A stretch of 64,000 nucleotides of DNA from positions 80,836,847-80,900,846 of the forward strand of contig CM045770.1 of NCBI GenBank assembly GCA_025200525.1, written 5' to 3'. The notes below the pieces were generated by a model. The model saw nothing but the letters and a program-made list of their open reading frames with translations. It ran no database searches and was not told the DNA's origin. Source of the DNA: Camellia lanceoleosa (taxonomy: Eukaryota; Streptophyta; Magnoliopsida; Ericales; Theaceae). Position 1 is the stretch's first letter. The number at the start of each line of letters is the position of its first letter. Shown one piece after another: positions 1 through 13,109 of the stretch. Made by a program: the position numbers and the translations under genes.

Positions 1-30
1 ATGCACCCATCATTCCATAGACTAACTCAT

Positions 31-2337
31 TGTAACAACCCTCATTCTTGACTTAGCTATATTTGCATACATTCATGTATGAACTTGTTTGATATGTTTA
101 CAATCTTGTTTAGCCTTGGTTTGTTTGAAGTATTACTTGGTTGATCTTTATCTTAACCTCGGCATGTTGCCGAGATGTCACCCTTTGGGCCGAAGTGCTT
201 AGAGCCAGGCCGTGATGTTTTGCATTAGTACTCCTTACCTGGGGTAGGTATGACGTAGGCCGAGATGTGGCACACCCAGGCCAAGGTGTGGTACAGCTTA
301 GTCAAGTGTCGTCCTCCCTAGCCGACGTCTTTGTTATCCAGTTGCCGAGGACTCGACTTTAGCCGATGTCCTTGTTTGCCGATGTGTTTTGCTAGCAAGC
401 GTGTTGAATACGCTTTGTCAGAGACTTGTCTTGTCGATCAGTTACCTTTTGGGCTGAGCCAACCCGATGACGCCACGTGTCCGAGCTGCAGGTTAAGACA
501 AATGATGCCTAGAGAACAAATCATTTGGTCTCAATCTTTGTTTCTTAGAGAGAGAGAAGCTCTAGAACAAGAGTTAGAGTTTTAGTGAGAGAGAGTTGAG
601 TTCGAGCTTGATCGTGGAAGATCGAACCGCTGATTTAAGTTTTGAGGTTAGATTCTTGCTCTACTTTGATTGCTCTTGTCGATCATCTAGCTGCATTGCA
701 TGATTGAATCTGTTTTGCGTGCCATGCATTGGTTTGAAATCGATTTTGGAAGAGAAAGTTAGTATTCATGTGTTCTTGATGAAAGTCCCCTTTTGATCCG
801 AAAGTTGGACCAGGGACTGTGTTCTTGTGTTGTTCTTGCATGTTCCTTTGGTTGGGCACCTAAGTCCACGTTTTTAAACTCTTAGCATGTTTGTTTGTCT
901 TGTCATTGACCTAGGTTCGGTGTGAGTGCCGAGGTCATTGCATGTATGTAAAGCTCGTTTTGAGAATATGGTTTGCCATGTGATTGTAGGACTTTGATCT
1001 TTGCTTGAGCCTACACCTGAAGACCGAGGTGAGTGGTGCTTTTAATAAAGCTATGTTATAAAGCTTTTGATAAATCTTGCTTGTTTCGCTTTGATAAAAG
1101 TATTCGTTAAGCATGAATGATTAGCCTATTTTGATGTATTGGTTATGAGCTTGTTTGATGGTATTCTTGGAAAGTCCCCTGTGCTGGAGGACGTTAAACT
1201 TTCGCAGCACTAAGTGTAAAAAGGTAAGTATGAACCTCGTCTTGATAACATCCTGGTAATGAGTTTGAGCCTTGCCTTGATATCCTTGGAAAGTCCCTTG
1301 TACTGGAGGACTCTAAACTTTCGCAGTACCATCTTGTTAAAAAGGATACGGTCCTATCTTGAGGAGATGAAATGTTAAAGCGGGCTACGGGCCTAAGTAA
1401 CACAAGTCCCTTGTACTGGAGGACTCTAAACTTTCGCAGTACCATCTGGTTAAAAGGATACGGTCCTTTCTTGAAAAGATTAGGTGTTAAAGCGGGTTAC
1501 GGGCCTAAGTAACACAAGTCCCTTGTGCTAGAGGACTTTAAACTTTCGTAGCATCACTTGGTCAAAAAGGGCTACGGGCCTAAGTCACATAAGCAAACAG
1601 GATTTGTAAGATTTGATAGATGAATACGGTTCATCTCTTGATTTGATTCAGCTTGTTATGTTTGCCTGGAGGAGGACCTCGGCTACTACTTGTATGATTT
1701 CGGTATGTTTTGACTTGTAAGACTCGATAGGTGAATACGGTTCATCTCTTGGTTTGGTACAGATTGTTATACTTCGTTCGAAAGGAACCTCGGCTAATGT
1801 TTGAATGGCTTGTCATGCTTTGTTTTGAATGGACTTCGGCTATTATTCATGCAAACCTTTATTTCTAGTACCATTCACTGAGTTTCCAAGCTCACCCCTC
1901 TCTATATATATGTAGGTGATGAGCGTGTCGCATGACGCCTAGAAGTATCTCAAAGCTTGTTTTGGGATTTTTGCATATATCGCCTTTGTTTTGTGCTTAC
2001 CTCAAGATAGTGTATTTACGCCACAGACCTTGAAAATTATGCTCCTTTGCTTGTAATCGTTGTATTTTGTATATGTCGGCTGAGAAGCCTTTTGATCAAG
2101 ATTTGATTTGTATTTTGATATCTTGGACTGGTTGTAAAACTATATTGTATATGTCTTTTCATTTGACTTACGCACAGCTCTTATGGACCATTTGTATTTG
2201 ATTTATGGCTTCCGCACTTTTGTAAGCCCCCCTATGTGTACTCTGTTTGTGTGTGAATTCTTGTAAGAGGCCTTTGGTAATCTTTGACATTAGCCATCTC
2301 GGCACCAACCTACTAGGGGCGGGTTGGGGTCGTGACA
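31..2337. mobile_element. Solo LTR (gypsy, Tekay-like)
   Basis: TGTAACAACCCTCATTC to GGGTCGTGACA, with a perfect 5-bp TSD CTCAT (26-30, 2338-2342) inside the gag of the host element. Contains GCCGAGGTG-type sequence, a GA-rich leader near 550-600, a donor-like site at 647, the hairpin repeat array (1165-1590) and acceptor-like ATGTAG|GTGATGAGC at 1915. 2307 bp, no internal domain. Confidence 0.92.
1165..1590. repeat. ~113-119-bp tandem array with a co-varying hairpin
   Basis: AAGTCCC...GGAGGAC...AAACTTTCG starts at 1172, 1291, 1404 and 1516. Each unit has a 6-bp stem around GAGGAC..TAAACTTTCG: GTGCTG/CAGCAC in unit 1, GTACTG/CAGTAC in units 2 and 3, GTGCTA/TAGCAT in unit 4. Confidence 0.85.
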
Positions 2338-3517
2338 CTCATGATGACCCTTATAAGCATTTGAATGAATTTCTGGAAATTTACTATACAGTGAGGATCT
2401 AGAATTTCACAAATGAGACCTTAATGTTGCGATTGTTTCCATTCTCGTTAAAGGATAAAGCCAAACACTGCTAAATTCTTTACCTGCTAATTCAATCACA
2501 ACTTGGGACCAATTACAGCAACGGTTTTTGGAGAAGTACTTTTCCATAGGTAAAACCAACCAACTTAGGCGAGCCATCACAAACTTTGCTCAAATGGATG
2601 GCGAGCAATTCCATGAGATGCGGGAAAGACTTCGAGACCTTCTCCAACAGTGTCCCCACCACCAAGTGCCTGATTGGCAACTTGTTCAAACATTCTATTA
2701 TGGCTTAACTGAGCCGCACCGCCAAATGGTGGATTCGTCCTGTGGTGGGACATTCATGTCTAAAAATGATGTCGAGGCATGGCAATTGTTTAAGAACCTA
2801 AGTGATAATTCCCTTCACCATGCCTCCGCAGTCCAGCAAGTCCGGCAACCAGTAGTTGAAGCCCCGAGAAGAGGGGGCATTTATGAGGTCAGGCAAAACC
2901 TAGAGTTAGCCCAACGAGTAGAGACATTGTCCCGCAAGATAGACCAATTATTAGCTACGGGACATGCCCCTACCCAGCAAGATCAGCCTCAATTTCACGA
3001 GGCATGTGTTATTTGTGCGAGCCCTACTCATGACTTGAGTGAGTGCCCTTTGGCATCACAATTTCCGGAGTTAGTCCAAAAGCATGTGAATACGGCTCAA
3101 GGATTCTCCAACCCGGGTAATGATCCATACTCCAACACATACAATCCGGGATGGAGAAATCACCCTAATTTCTCATGGAGACCCCCTTCACAAGGCACTT
3201 CTTACAATCCTCCACCACCAAGGCAGAATTTCAATAATTTTGCCAACCAATCATCCTACCGACCACCGCAACCTTATCGACCCCCACAACCGTACCGGCA
3301 ACCACAACCCCCGCATGTTCCTCAGGGCAACTCTACTTTTGAGACTCAGGTGTTGGAAGTTCTCTCAGAACTTAAGGGGTTAGCACCGATAGTTCACTCC
3401 CACACTCACTCTATTGCCAAGATAGAGACCCAATTGGGTCAAATGGCTAACAACATGAATCGGAGAGAGGAGGGAAAATTACCAAGTCAAACTGTGGCCA
3501 ACCCTAAGGGACAATAC
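2338..3517 (+). pseudogene. Athila-like gag (capsid) fragment
   Basis: Reads DDPYKHLNEFLEIYYTV, then after stops an open stretch from about 2528: EKYFSIGKTNQLRRAITNFA, then WQLVQTFYYGLTEPHRQMVD. A C-terminal Pro/Gln-rich part (PQPYRPPQPYRQPQ) follows a lone CXXC.X.H..XXC motif (CVICASPTHDLSEC). Bases 1-30 are the same gag before the solo LTR insertion, and the frame matches across the TSD. Several stops and at least one frameshift near 2475 make it non-functional. Confidence 0.85.
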
Positions 3518-6500
3518 TGTAATAACCCGACCTTTGTACATGTCTTCTGATAAAATTTTAGTCCCTTATTCTATGCATTTAAATGCTTATTGTGAAATTC
3601 TATGTGAAATTGAGTTTAATTAAGTGAACCTTATGATTATAGACTCATATCTGTTTGATAGGAAAACATATCTATTACAATTAAAATGTTTAGATCAAGA
3701 ATTGAAAGCCCTAAAGGCGTAATAATCTGAAATTAACCTTATAATTGAGATCGGCATAATTTTTAAGTCATGATAAGCATTTTTGTGAAAATTTGATTTG
3801 GAATGCTTAAACTGATTAAGTTTTGTCTCTATTCACTTTTAGAGATACATCTATGTTCTTTTTATATTTGACCTCTTTTGTTTGACTTAAAAAGCCATTA
3901 CTCAAGATATTTGTTTTCCTAAGAGAGAAATGAGAGGAGAAGAGGGTTTGAGAGAGAGAGAGATCAAGTTCTTCAAGAAGAAAGGTTGGAAAATTAGAAA
4001 GGATTAAAGGATTGAAGGATCTAAAGCTTAAGGTATGTGTAATTCATTCTAATTGGTTCCTCTCTTTGATAATTAAGTAGGAAGTTCTTCATGTTCTACA
4101 ATTAGGGTTATGTATGGAACAAGTAAGTGGTGAATGATTAATTAGAATCATGTTTCTTGAGCTTGATTATGTAGCTAAATGATCATGTGTGCATATATGT
4201 CTATGTATGTGTGAAGATGGGAATGTTATGAAATTAAGTTGTGTTTGTAAATTAAGATCAAAGATCCAAATTGTATGAAGGTTGATCTATGTTATAGCTC
4301 CTATTTACATGATTTTGAACCATGTTTTATTCCTTAAAAGAACCTATTTTGAGCCTTGAAAAAGTGTACCAAAAATTGCATTTTTCAAGATTTTAACAAA
4401 GATTCGCCCAAATCGCCAAGACGACGGGAAGCACCGCCAAGACGTGGTTGGCTCACACGCACATACTACCCAAGCCGAAAAATGTTCGCCTGCTTCATGA
4501 AGCTCGACCCTCTGATATTTTTAAAATATTTTTCTGATGATCTTAGAATGGTCAGAATTCATTCAAATCGTAATGCGTCAGGAAGTAATTTGACAAGGAA
4601 AAAGGGAAGTTAATTTGTGAACTTTGTATGTGTGTAGGACATGCTTCGGGGGGGAGGAGTGTTCTGCCACAACACTGTGAGTAATAGTATTCGATATATC
4701 TTTAACCGTTAATAATTATCGTTATTGACGTTATATCCCTCGTCTTATGTTGACATGTATGCTATGTATGCTATGTAAGAAATATTGTGAAATTATGGAA
4801 ACATCAAAAGTGTATGCTATGTGAGGAACATTGTGAAATTATGGAAACATCAAAAGAGTTTGAGAAGTTATGTATGCCATGTGAGAAACAGTGTGAAATT
4901 ATGAAAGCATCAAAAGAATTTGTGAATTATGAAATGATGTGGCCGAGGGCCATTTGTGAAGTATGAAATTCCAATTTGTGAATTATGAAATGATGTGGTC
5001 GAGGGCCATTTGTGAAGTATGAATTTCCATTTTCGTGAAATATGAACTTATGTGGCCGAGGGCCATTTTGTGAAATGTGAACCTCTGTAGCCGAGGGCCA
5101 TTTGTGAAATATGAAGCCATGAGGCCAAGGGCCGACTTGTGAAATTAATGAAATGTTAATCTATGAGATCTAAGGAACTTATGAAATGTGAATCTATGAG
5201 GCTGAAAGCCAACTTGTGAAATATGAAGTTAAGAGGCCGATGGCCAACTTGTGAAACTAAGAATCTAAGTTATGCATCCATGAAGCCAAAGCTAATTTGT
5301 GAATATGTGAACCCATCAAGCCAAGGGCCAAACTGTGAAGTTGTGAACTGATAAAGTCGTTCTGCCAATGAATTATTATATGATCTTTGCATTACTTACA
5401 CTATTATATATGTTACAAGTTTAATTGAGAATTAGCGCATTCAAGCAGAATAAGGACGCACGATAACCAAATGGAATAATGATGCTTGGGTATTCAGAAT
5501 CATTTTGCTTTGTCACTAATGACTCGAGACTATTGTGAGGTAAATTGTTCCGTCCCTACAAATAGTATTGTGATGGCACATGTACAATCTGTGGGGTATG
5601 CTATACTTATTGTTAACCATGGTCGTAACTGACTACGTTAACTCATGTAAATGATTGAAAGGATCTGTGTGCCTCTGTATAACCTTGAGACTAGTCAGTT
5701 CTGATAATATCTGAAGTTATTCTACTTTGTGGGTTGTCCCAAGAGCTATTGATTTATGGTAGGGAACTGTGGTATCTACGTATTTCTGGAAGCGTTCGAT
5801 TTGTGAAATTGTTCACCTTTTTCTAACAATTATCAGCAACGTTCTGTTAAACTGATATTATTTATGCTAATTCATATGAATAATGGGAAGAATATATGTA
5901 TTTTCTGTATGATTCTGAAGTTAATCTGTTCTGATGGTTTCTGATATGGAATAAAGTGCTACACCTTGGTGGGTGCCACCTCATGAGTCCATACATATGT
6001 ATATATTTCTGGGCCTATGACCGATTTGTATGTGTAGACCTATGGCTGTTCTATACATATTGGGCTTAAAGTCACTCATAAGAAAATCGACCCATAATCA
6101 GATTGGAAATAATTACGTAATGTAATCAATCATATGCTTTTACGCTTTTGTACTTTATTATTCAAGTTGAACATTACATTATTATGAACTATTATTCACT
6201 GAGTTTCGCTCATTCTGTATTTTGTCTGTTTCTATAGGTAATCAACCGGGAGTCCAGTCTTGACCCTTAAGACTCATCTCTCTTTTGTCAACTCAGTGTG
6301 TCCAGGCACTAACTGAATCCCATGCATTTTATAGAGTGTTGTTAGGTTATTGGCTTATGCTTTGGCTGTCTTTCGTTAATATTTTTGTTATACGCTCAAT
6401 TGTGGAGCTGAGTCGAGATATATGTGTACATATTTTATGTTTATTATTTATTTAGTGTGATATTGTGATCCTGGCATAATAGTGATAGCTCAATGGAATA

Positions 6501-6615
6501 GATTTTTGTTATCAGGTGCTTCCGTTCAGGCCCCACATGTTATGCATAACAGGCTAAGTGTCTGTTTCTGATATGGTCATACCCGAACTTTTAGGGGCGG
6601 GTTTGGGGCGTGACA
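3518..6615. mobile_element. Solo LTR (gypsy, Tekay-like), 3.1 kb
   Basis: TGTAATAACCCGACC to GGGGCGTGACA. Flanks AATAC (3513-3517) and AATAT (6616-6620), one mismatch, inside gag. Purine-rich leader at 3925-4030, donor-like AAG|GTATGT at 4033, GGCC-hairpin repeats at 4935-5335, conserved CACTGAGTTTCGCTCA block, acceptor-like TATAG|GTAATC at 6237. The open frame 4356-4613 has no support. Confidence 0.9.
4935..5335. repeat. GGCCGAGGGCC tight-hairpin repeats
   Basis: About nine copies near 4940, 4997, 5053, 5089, 5122, 5199, 5234, 5284 and 5319, each followed by ATTTGTGAA.TATGAA. Each forms a short stem with a 3-4-nt loop. Variants keep pairing (GGCTGAAAGCC, AGCCAAAGCT). Confidence 0.78.
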
Positions 6616-8266
6616 AATATGGTGCAGAGAGTTCGGGTGGGAATGGAAAGCAACATGAGCAAGTGCAGGCAGTGGTTGCTTTGAGAAGTGGTAGGGAGTT
6701 AGAGCCTCAGTCAGTTGCGTCTGATGCAACTAGAGTTAAGAAGGGTGACCACGGGGGTACACCTAATGAGAGCAAGGGTGAGGGGGAAACACTTAAGAGG
6801 GATGACTTAGTCCCTAGCACTTCATATGTGCCTAAGGCACCCTTTCCCCAATGCCTTGATACACCGTCCACTTTTAATAAGAAGGCGGCATCTATGGAGG
6901 CAATGATGGATGTCTTTAAATAGGTAAAAATCAACCTCCCCCTGTTAGAGGCGATTAAGCAAGTACCATCATATGCCAAATTTCTGAAGGACCTTTGTAC
7001 GCAAAAGCGTAAATCTAGGACACGTGTCCCAAAAGGTCCTACTCACGGAGCAATTAAGCTCCATTTTGTTGAATGACACACCTCCTAAGCTTAAGGACCC
7101 GGGTGCCCCAACCATTGCATGCATTATAGGGGACCATTTCATTGATAAGGCCTTATTGGATTTAGGAGCGAGTGTCAATTTGTTGCCGTACTCTGTGTAC
7201 AAGAAATTTGGGCTTGGCGAGTTGAAGCCCACTCATTTACTCTTTTTGGTCGACTACCCTCAAAGTGCCACGTGGCATGATTGAGGATGTGCTAGTTAAG
7301 GTTGATAGGTTCTACTTCCCTGTTGACTTTTTGGTGTTAGATATAGAACCGGTAGCCAGTTCTAAGAAATAAATCCCGGTGATCTTAGGTCAACCTTTCT
7401 TGGCTATGGCCAATGCATGCAGCAATTGTCGGACCGAGGTTATGGAAGTTTCATTTGGCAACATGCAAGTGAAACTTAATATTTTCCAAGCATCTCAACA
7501 ACCTCATGAGAGAGAGTAGTGCTTATTAGTGGATGTTGTGGATGAGATTATGGAGGAGGCTTTGCCCTCCATTCTTGTAGAGGACCCTTTAGAGGCTTGT
7601 CTAGCTCATTTTGGGTTTGAAAATTTTGATATTACTGGGTCAGTTGAGGAGGTGAATGTCTTGCTTAATTCTTCTTCTATACCGGATTTTCCTCCGTGGA
7701 AAGCCCGGTTTGAGTCACTTCCTCCTCTGTCGAGAGAGCCTGCCACACCATCTTTGGTCACACCACCTACACTTGAGTTGAAGCCACTTCCGGCCACACT
7801 CAAGTATGCATTTTTAGGGCCCCAGGAGACTTTACCAGTTATCATTGCATCTGACTTGACTGCGGAGCAGGAGAGTCAGTTAATGAGTGTTCTCATGGCA
7901 CATTGAAGTGCTATAGGGTGGTCAGTGGCTAATTTGAAAGGGATAGATCCCTCCGTGTGCATGCATTATATACACCTAGAGGAGGACACCAAACCTTCTC
8001 TCGAAATGCAACGGAGACTGAATCCTAACATGAAAGAGGTGGTGAAAAATGAGATATTAAAATTGTTGGATGCGAGTATTATATACCCCAACTCAGATAG
8101 CAAGTGGGTGAGTCCCACACAAGTGGTGCCCAAGAAATCGGGCATCACCGTTGTTGAGAATGAGGGAGGAGAGTTAGTCCCCACACAAACCACTACTGGG
8201 TGGCGAGTGTGCATTGATTATAGAAAACTAAATTCCTCGACTAGGAAGGATCATTTTCCTTTACCC
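6616..8266 (+). pseudogene. Athila-like gag end, protease and RT start
   Basis: Continues the gag interrupted at 3517: NGKQHEQVQAVVALRSGREL, then stops and frameshifts. Protease near 7110-7230 with IACIIGDHFIDKALLDLGAS (active site DLGAS) and VNLLPYSVYKKFGLGELKPT; later VILGQPFLA. The RT begins at about 7960 (MKEVVKNEILKLLDASIIYP, then SKWVSPTQVVPKKSGITVV, then GWRVCIDYRKLNSSTRKDHF) and ends abruptly after PLP near 8266, before the catalytic block. In-frame stops at about 6921, 7281 and 7904. Lineage assignment rests on the RT and protease wording typical of Athila. Confidence 0.85.
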
Positions 8267-10850
8267 AGGGGTTTGATGGACCCATTTTACTATGATTGAT
8301 AGATTGATTCCTTATTCTTTTTTCTTTCCTTTCTATGATATTCTATTTTTCTTGTTGTCGTTATGCTTTACTTGCGTCTAGGAGACTGTAAATCCTCTAA
8401 AGGTGTAATTCCTTTGGTGTTTGCTGTGCCCGAACGGCATCTGACGGTCTGGTATAGCCACCTAACCGTGTTTGTAGTGAGTTCCTAGGAGACCAACTGA
8501 GATGGTGGAAACTAGAGTTCGAATGGCAAAGCCTAGAACACAAAGGTTTGAAATTTCCGAGACTAGAGTCTGGTTTAAATACCCAGGGGTGTAGAGATTG
8601 CTTCAAAACTACCTCGGCTTGAACTCTGTATGGCAGCCCCATAGGTTGAGGTAGCTTTATGCACCTCGATTCTGGATATCGAATCAATCTAGTCTGTCAC
8701 CCTGTTGGAGAAAATGGAAAGCTACAAACACAGTTAGGGAGAAAAGTAGTACCCGTGGTTTTTGCGTGAATATTATACCTTTAATGGCATTCCGTTATTT
8801 TCTTATGTGCTATATTTATTTCGGATGTCAATTGAAGATAGAAATGCTTAGTTTTGATTTAAAAAAAAAAAAAAAGAAAAGGATTTTACTTGTTCATTTT
8901 AACATACAAAAAAAATAATTTTGTGTTATACTTGTGTTTTTTTTAAAAAAAAAAAGGGTTGTTATACTTGTTCAATTTTAAAAATAAAAACAAATCTATG
9001 TTGTACTTGTTTAAAAAAAAAAAAAGGATAAATCGCCGCACGTGCGGGACAAATTGGTGAAACAACAATTGCCCTCTGCTTTAAAAGCAGGTGCGGGCTG
9101 TGGAGCTTTGACCAAGCCGCACGTGCGGGACGACGTTTGAACAAAAAAAAAAAAAAAAAATTTTGCGCGCGGTTGTGTATCGCCGCAGGTACGTGAGTTG
9201 CGTGAGTTGATGCCTTTGTTTTGTTTTATTTTTAATTTTTAATTTTTAATTTTATTTTTTTATTATTATTATTTTTTTTAAAAAAATTTATTTTTTTAAG
9301 TAAATAAATTTTAAATACATACATAAATAAATTTTAAAAATAAATAAATAAATATACAATTATTTTATTTATAATTTTTTATAAATCAAAAAAAATTCGT
9401 TTTATTTATTTATTTATTTTTATTTTCTATTTTCTATTTTCGTAACAATAATCTTAATTTAGTTTTTTTTTATTTACTATATTTGTTTAGTTTAAATTGT
9501 TTCGTAGTAATTTTGGTTAGTTTCATTCGTTAGTAGATTTTGGTTTTATTTTTATTTTTATTATACTTGTGTAGTTCGTGATATTATTTTCATTTTTCTT
9601 CTATACTGTAATTGTTCATTTAATTACTAAGTAGTTGAGTTTTTATTTTATTTTATCTTATTTAATTTTCTTATCTTCTCTTGTTTAGTTTAGTTTAGTT
9701 TATAATTTAGTTAATTTAATTTAAGGTCATTTTTATTCAATTATTTAATTATTTTCGTTTTTATTTACAAAAAAAAAAAAGAAGAGGGAATTGCATGTGG
9801 GCCATTAGTGGGCCAACTTGTGCTTTCATATTTTATTTTATTCTCATGATTGGTTCTACAGTTTTGTGTCTATTTGCTTTTGATGTGTGCAGGATATGAG
9901 TCGACGTGTATTTACTCGGGCCTCCAAAAAGGCCAGAGGTTCCACCTCTTCGGCGCCCCCACCGCCACCAACTTCCCCATAGTACCCGCCTGTATATTGT
10001 TTTGTCTCTTTTATTTTTATTTTTCTTTTTAGTTCTTTCTTTTCTTTTAAAAAAAAATAGTGTAAAGTGTGTATATGTTACTCTCTACCTACTTGGATGT
10101 GCACCTACAATTCTGGTAATATTCTCTCATTTCTCTTTACTTTTCTATTGAGGACAATGTCATATTCAAGTTGGGGGATGAGGGTTATATTTTCTTCTGT
10201 GCATTTCTATTTGGCTCATAATTCATGCTTATACCTGTTTCACTTGATTGCATTACTTCACTTGATGTCACTTTTTGCTAGTATAGTAATGATATTTGCA
10301 TATGTTTAGTGGAGAGCATAGTAGACTTGTATGAAAATGGTTTATTGAGTAGATACTTGCATGCGATGTTTGCATGAGGAGAGTTGTCTGTGTTTGTGGT
10401 TTTAGTACACTTGTCATGAGTATTCCTTAATTCACATGAACACACTATCATAGCGGTGATCTTTTTATTATAATCCCTGCTGTACATCATTGATAATAGC
10501 TAGAGTTGCAGAAAAGAATAAATGAGGAGCCAAGATTCTTAAAAAAAAAAAAAAAAAAAAAAACCACTTGACTAGTTTGGGTTCGTAACCTTTTTAACTC
10601 GAGTTATTAAGCTCGTAGTGTGGTCATTTGTTGTTGAGTATATATGAATATGTTAATGTTTGTGGGTATCATTTCTGGAAACCCTCACGAGACTTTACTC
10701 GCCCACTTGGGATAACCTTGTGGTTTAAAGGCTTGTTGCATATGCTAAATGTAACCGTTTTCCCACGAAAGAGGAAATAGATAGATTTTGTTTTATTTTA
10801 TTTTATTTTATTTTACTTGCTTGAGGACTAGCAAGTAGTAAGTTGTGGGA
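8267..10850 (+). other. Athila-like 3' internal region, non-coding
   Basis: Everything after the first RT block is missing and this AT-rich sequence follows directly. It contains CGCACGTGCGG sites (9035, 9117), long A and T runs, and a small ORF 9896-9982 (MSRRVFTRASKKARGSTSS...) preceded by an acceptor-like TGTGTGCAG. GAGGACAATGTCAT...AAGTTGGGGG at 10151-10175 is the PPT-like block usual in this clade. 8340-8720 is more complex in sequence but has no recognised domain. Confidence 0.65.
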
Positions 10851-11944
10851 TGTGATTAAGGCCGAAATGTACATCATTGAGGCCGTAAATTAGAATCTCT
10901 TAACTTCACTTGTTGGTCAAACCGTATACTTTATGTGTGTTGAATGTCAATCAGGTTGTACATAGTCGGAGCATAAAATGGGCGAAAAGACAGAATTTGG
11001 AGAGAGTTGACTTTTCCACACGTGCGTTGACTTTTTCGCACGTGCGTTGACTTTTCTGAAAAAGTCAAACCGACATTTTAAACCTGTTTGGACAAGATTG
11101 GAAGTATAAAAAGGCAAGGAAAAGGCTTTTCTAGGGTTTTTGAATTTGTTTTGACCTAAAGAGGGAGGCTAGGGTTCCAAAGGGGTGAGATTCTACCAAA
11201 GCTTGAAGGACACTTCTATGGAGGTTTCTTCATCATCTTCTTCCTCTTTCCACTCCTCCATGAGTGGCTAGTCGTCTTTTCTAGGGTTTTGATGAAACCC
11301 TAGCCATGTAATGGAATTTTTCATGAGCTTTCATTGTAAATTGGTTTGAATGAATGTATGGATGTTTTAGAAGTTTATAAATAATTGTTTCGTTCTTCTC
11401 TTCAAGCATTTTACTCTCTGTGATTGTTTAATGTTTTCCATACATTAGTATTCTTTGTGTTTGTATTCAAAGTATGAGACAAGTCATGCAATGAGAGACG
11501 GGTCGTTTTGCTAACATAGTTTAGAGCATACGACTCGTACTCCTCGGGATGATTCGTGCCTGTACATTGAATGCAACAATTCTATTGATCAATATTTTAA
11601 ACTTGTAGTTGTGAAATATTGATAATTCAAACCTAATTGTATTGATATTGATGTTAAGTCTCATTCATGTGGTTAGTGGTGAATTCTCTACTCTAGGATT
11701 TTTCCCTAAAATTAATATCTCAAACCCTAGATTTTAATTGTCAATATAATTTTTGTGCTTTATTTAATTGCTATTTAGGTATAGAATCAATTCAATCTTT
11801 TTATCAAAATTAATTTAGGAATTTATCAATTAAATTAGTTTAATTTCACAATAGTCCCTGTGGATTGATACCTGGACTTGCCATTATTCTGATTGAATTT
11901 GGTATAGTTTAGTATTTAATTTTGGTGTGTTCAACGACCCATCA
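10851..11944 (+). repeat. Athila-like 3' LTR
   Basis: Preceded by a degenerate PPT (GGACTAGCAAGTAGTAAGTTGTGGGA), it runs TGTGATTAAGGCC to ACGACCCATCA. Near its end it has CCCTGTGGATTGATACC, the conserved terminal block of Athila/Tat-type LTRs. 1094 bp. The kinase pseudogene resumes at the next base. ACTAC (11945-11949) is the expected TSD copy; its partner is outside the window. It contains two CACGTGCGTTGACTTTT units (11020-11055). Confidence 0.85.
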
Positions 11945-13109
11945 ACTACCCAAAGACGATGATCCAGCATGAATGAACAATGAACTCTAAGAATGTTGGG
12001 ATGAGAAAAAAATGACATTGTCTTGGCTTCTTGACGAACGCTTTTGAGATCGGTTCGAGATCAATCGAGGTCGATTGATTTGATTGCTACGACAGTCGAG
12101 TTCATCGAAATTGTAACAACCCCGACCCATAATTAGCGTTAATTCATGCTTAAGTGTGCCTAACAAGTAATTAAGAAGAAATCCTGAGTTAATTACATGT
12201 GCATTGCATTATTTTGTGTTTATATTTGTTCAGCGTAGAAAGATCTGTTCATGTTTTTCTTTGCCTTATCGGCGTCCGATTCAGAAATTGACTTGATTTA
12301 CGTGTTAATTAGGATTTATGAGATTTTATGGTAGGTTTAATTGAAATTTGCTTCGGAACGATTAAATTAGAATAATTAATACTCAATTAAGCCTAACTAA
12401 TGAAATCTTGATCTAAGTCTATATAAGGCACCTTTTTGTTCCCCACTCACTATTTTTCTTCATTTTACATGCATTTTTGAGCTCTCATAGACACAAAAAC
12501 GTGAGAGGGAGAGAGTAGGAAAGGAATTGAACTCAACAAAAGAATTGCTTGAGATTTAAAGGAAATTGAAGAGGACTTGGAGGATTAAGCTACCACACTT
12601 AAGAATTCAAGACTTAAGGTAGGAATCCACCCTTTTAATCATGAAATAGAGTTGTTTAATGCATGGGTTCATGGAAATTAGAGATTAAAGTCAAGAAATA
12701 ACTTAAAGAGTAGATTTGAGAATCAATTCATGCATGCATGTCCATACCATGGAGTTTTGGAGTTGTTTTCATGAGATTTCTCACATGCATGTTCATATTA
12801 TAGTTGTAATCTAAGAATTCACCATGTTTTGGGAAAGAATATCTCATGTGATCATGTTTTAGAAGTTATGAATTCAAACGAATACATACATGGCATAATT
12901 ACATCATGTTCTTCCATTTCAAGAAATTTTTTGAACAATTGGCATGCTTTTGGGTTTTGATTTTATAAAATGATCTTCGAACAATGATATTTTGTGAGTT
13001 TTTAAATGATTTCCAGAATTTTGGCCCAAGAGGATGATTTTTGAAGTATTGAATTTGAGTTTTGAGCTTGAAGATCAAATCTGAAAATTTTAAAATTTGC
13101 ATCCATGCT

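Larger units (their letters stand above)
1..11944 (+). mobile_element. Athila-like Ty3/gypsy element, 5' end outside window, carrying two solo LTRs
   Basis: Gag, protease and truncated RT in plus orientation, PPT and 3' LTR ending at 11944, all interrupted by solo LTRs at 31-2337 and 3518-6615. Its right edge abuts the kinase domain sequence precisely. Loss of most of pol and multiple stops show a dead copy. Confidence 0.88.
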
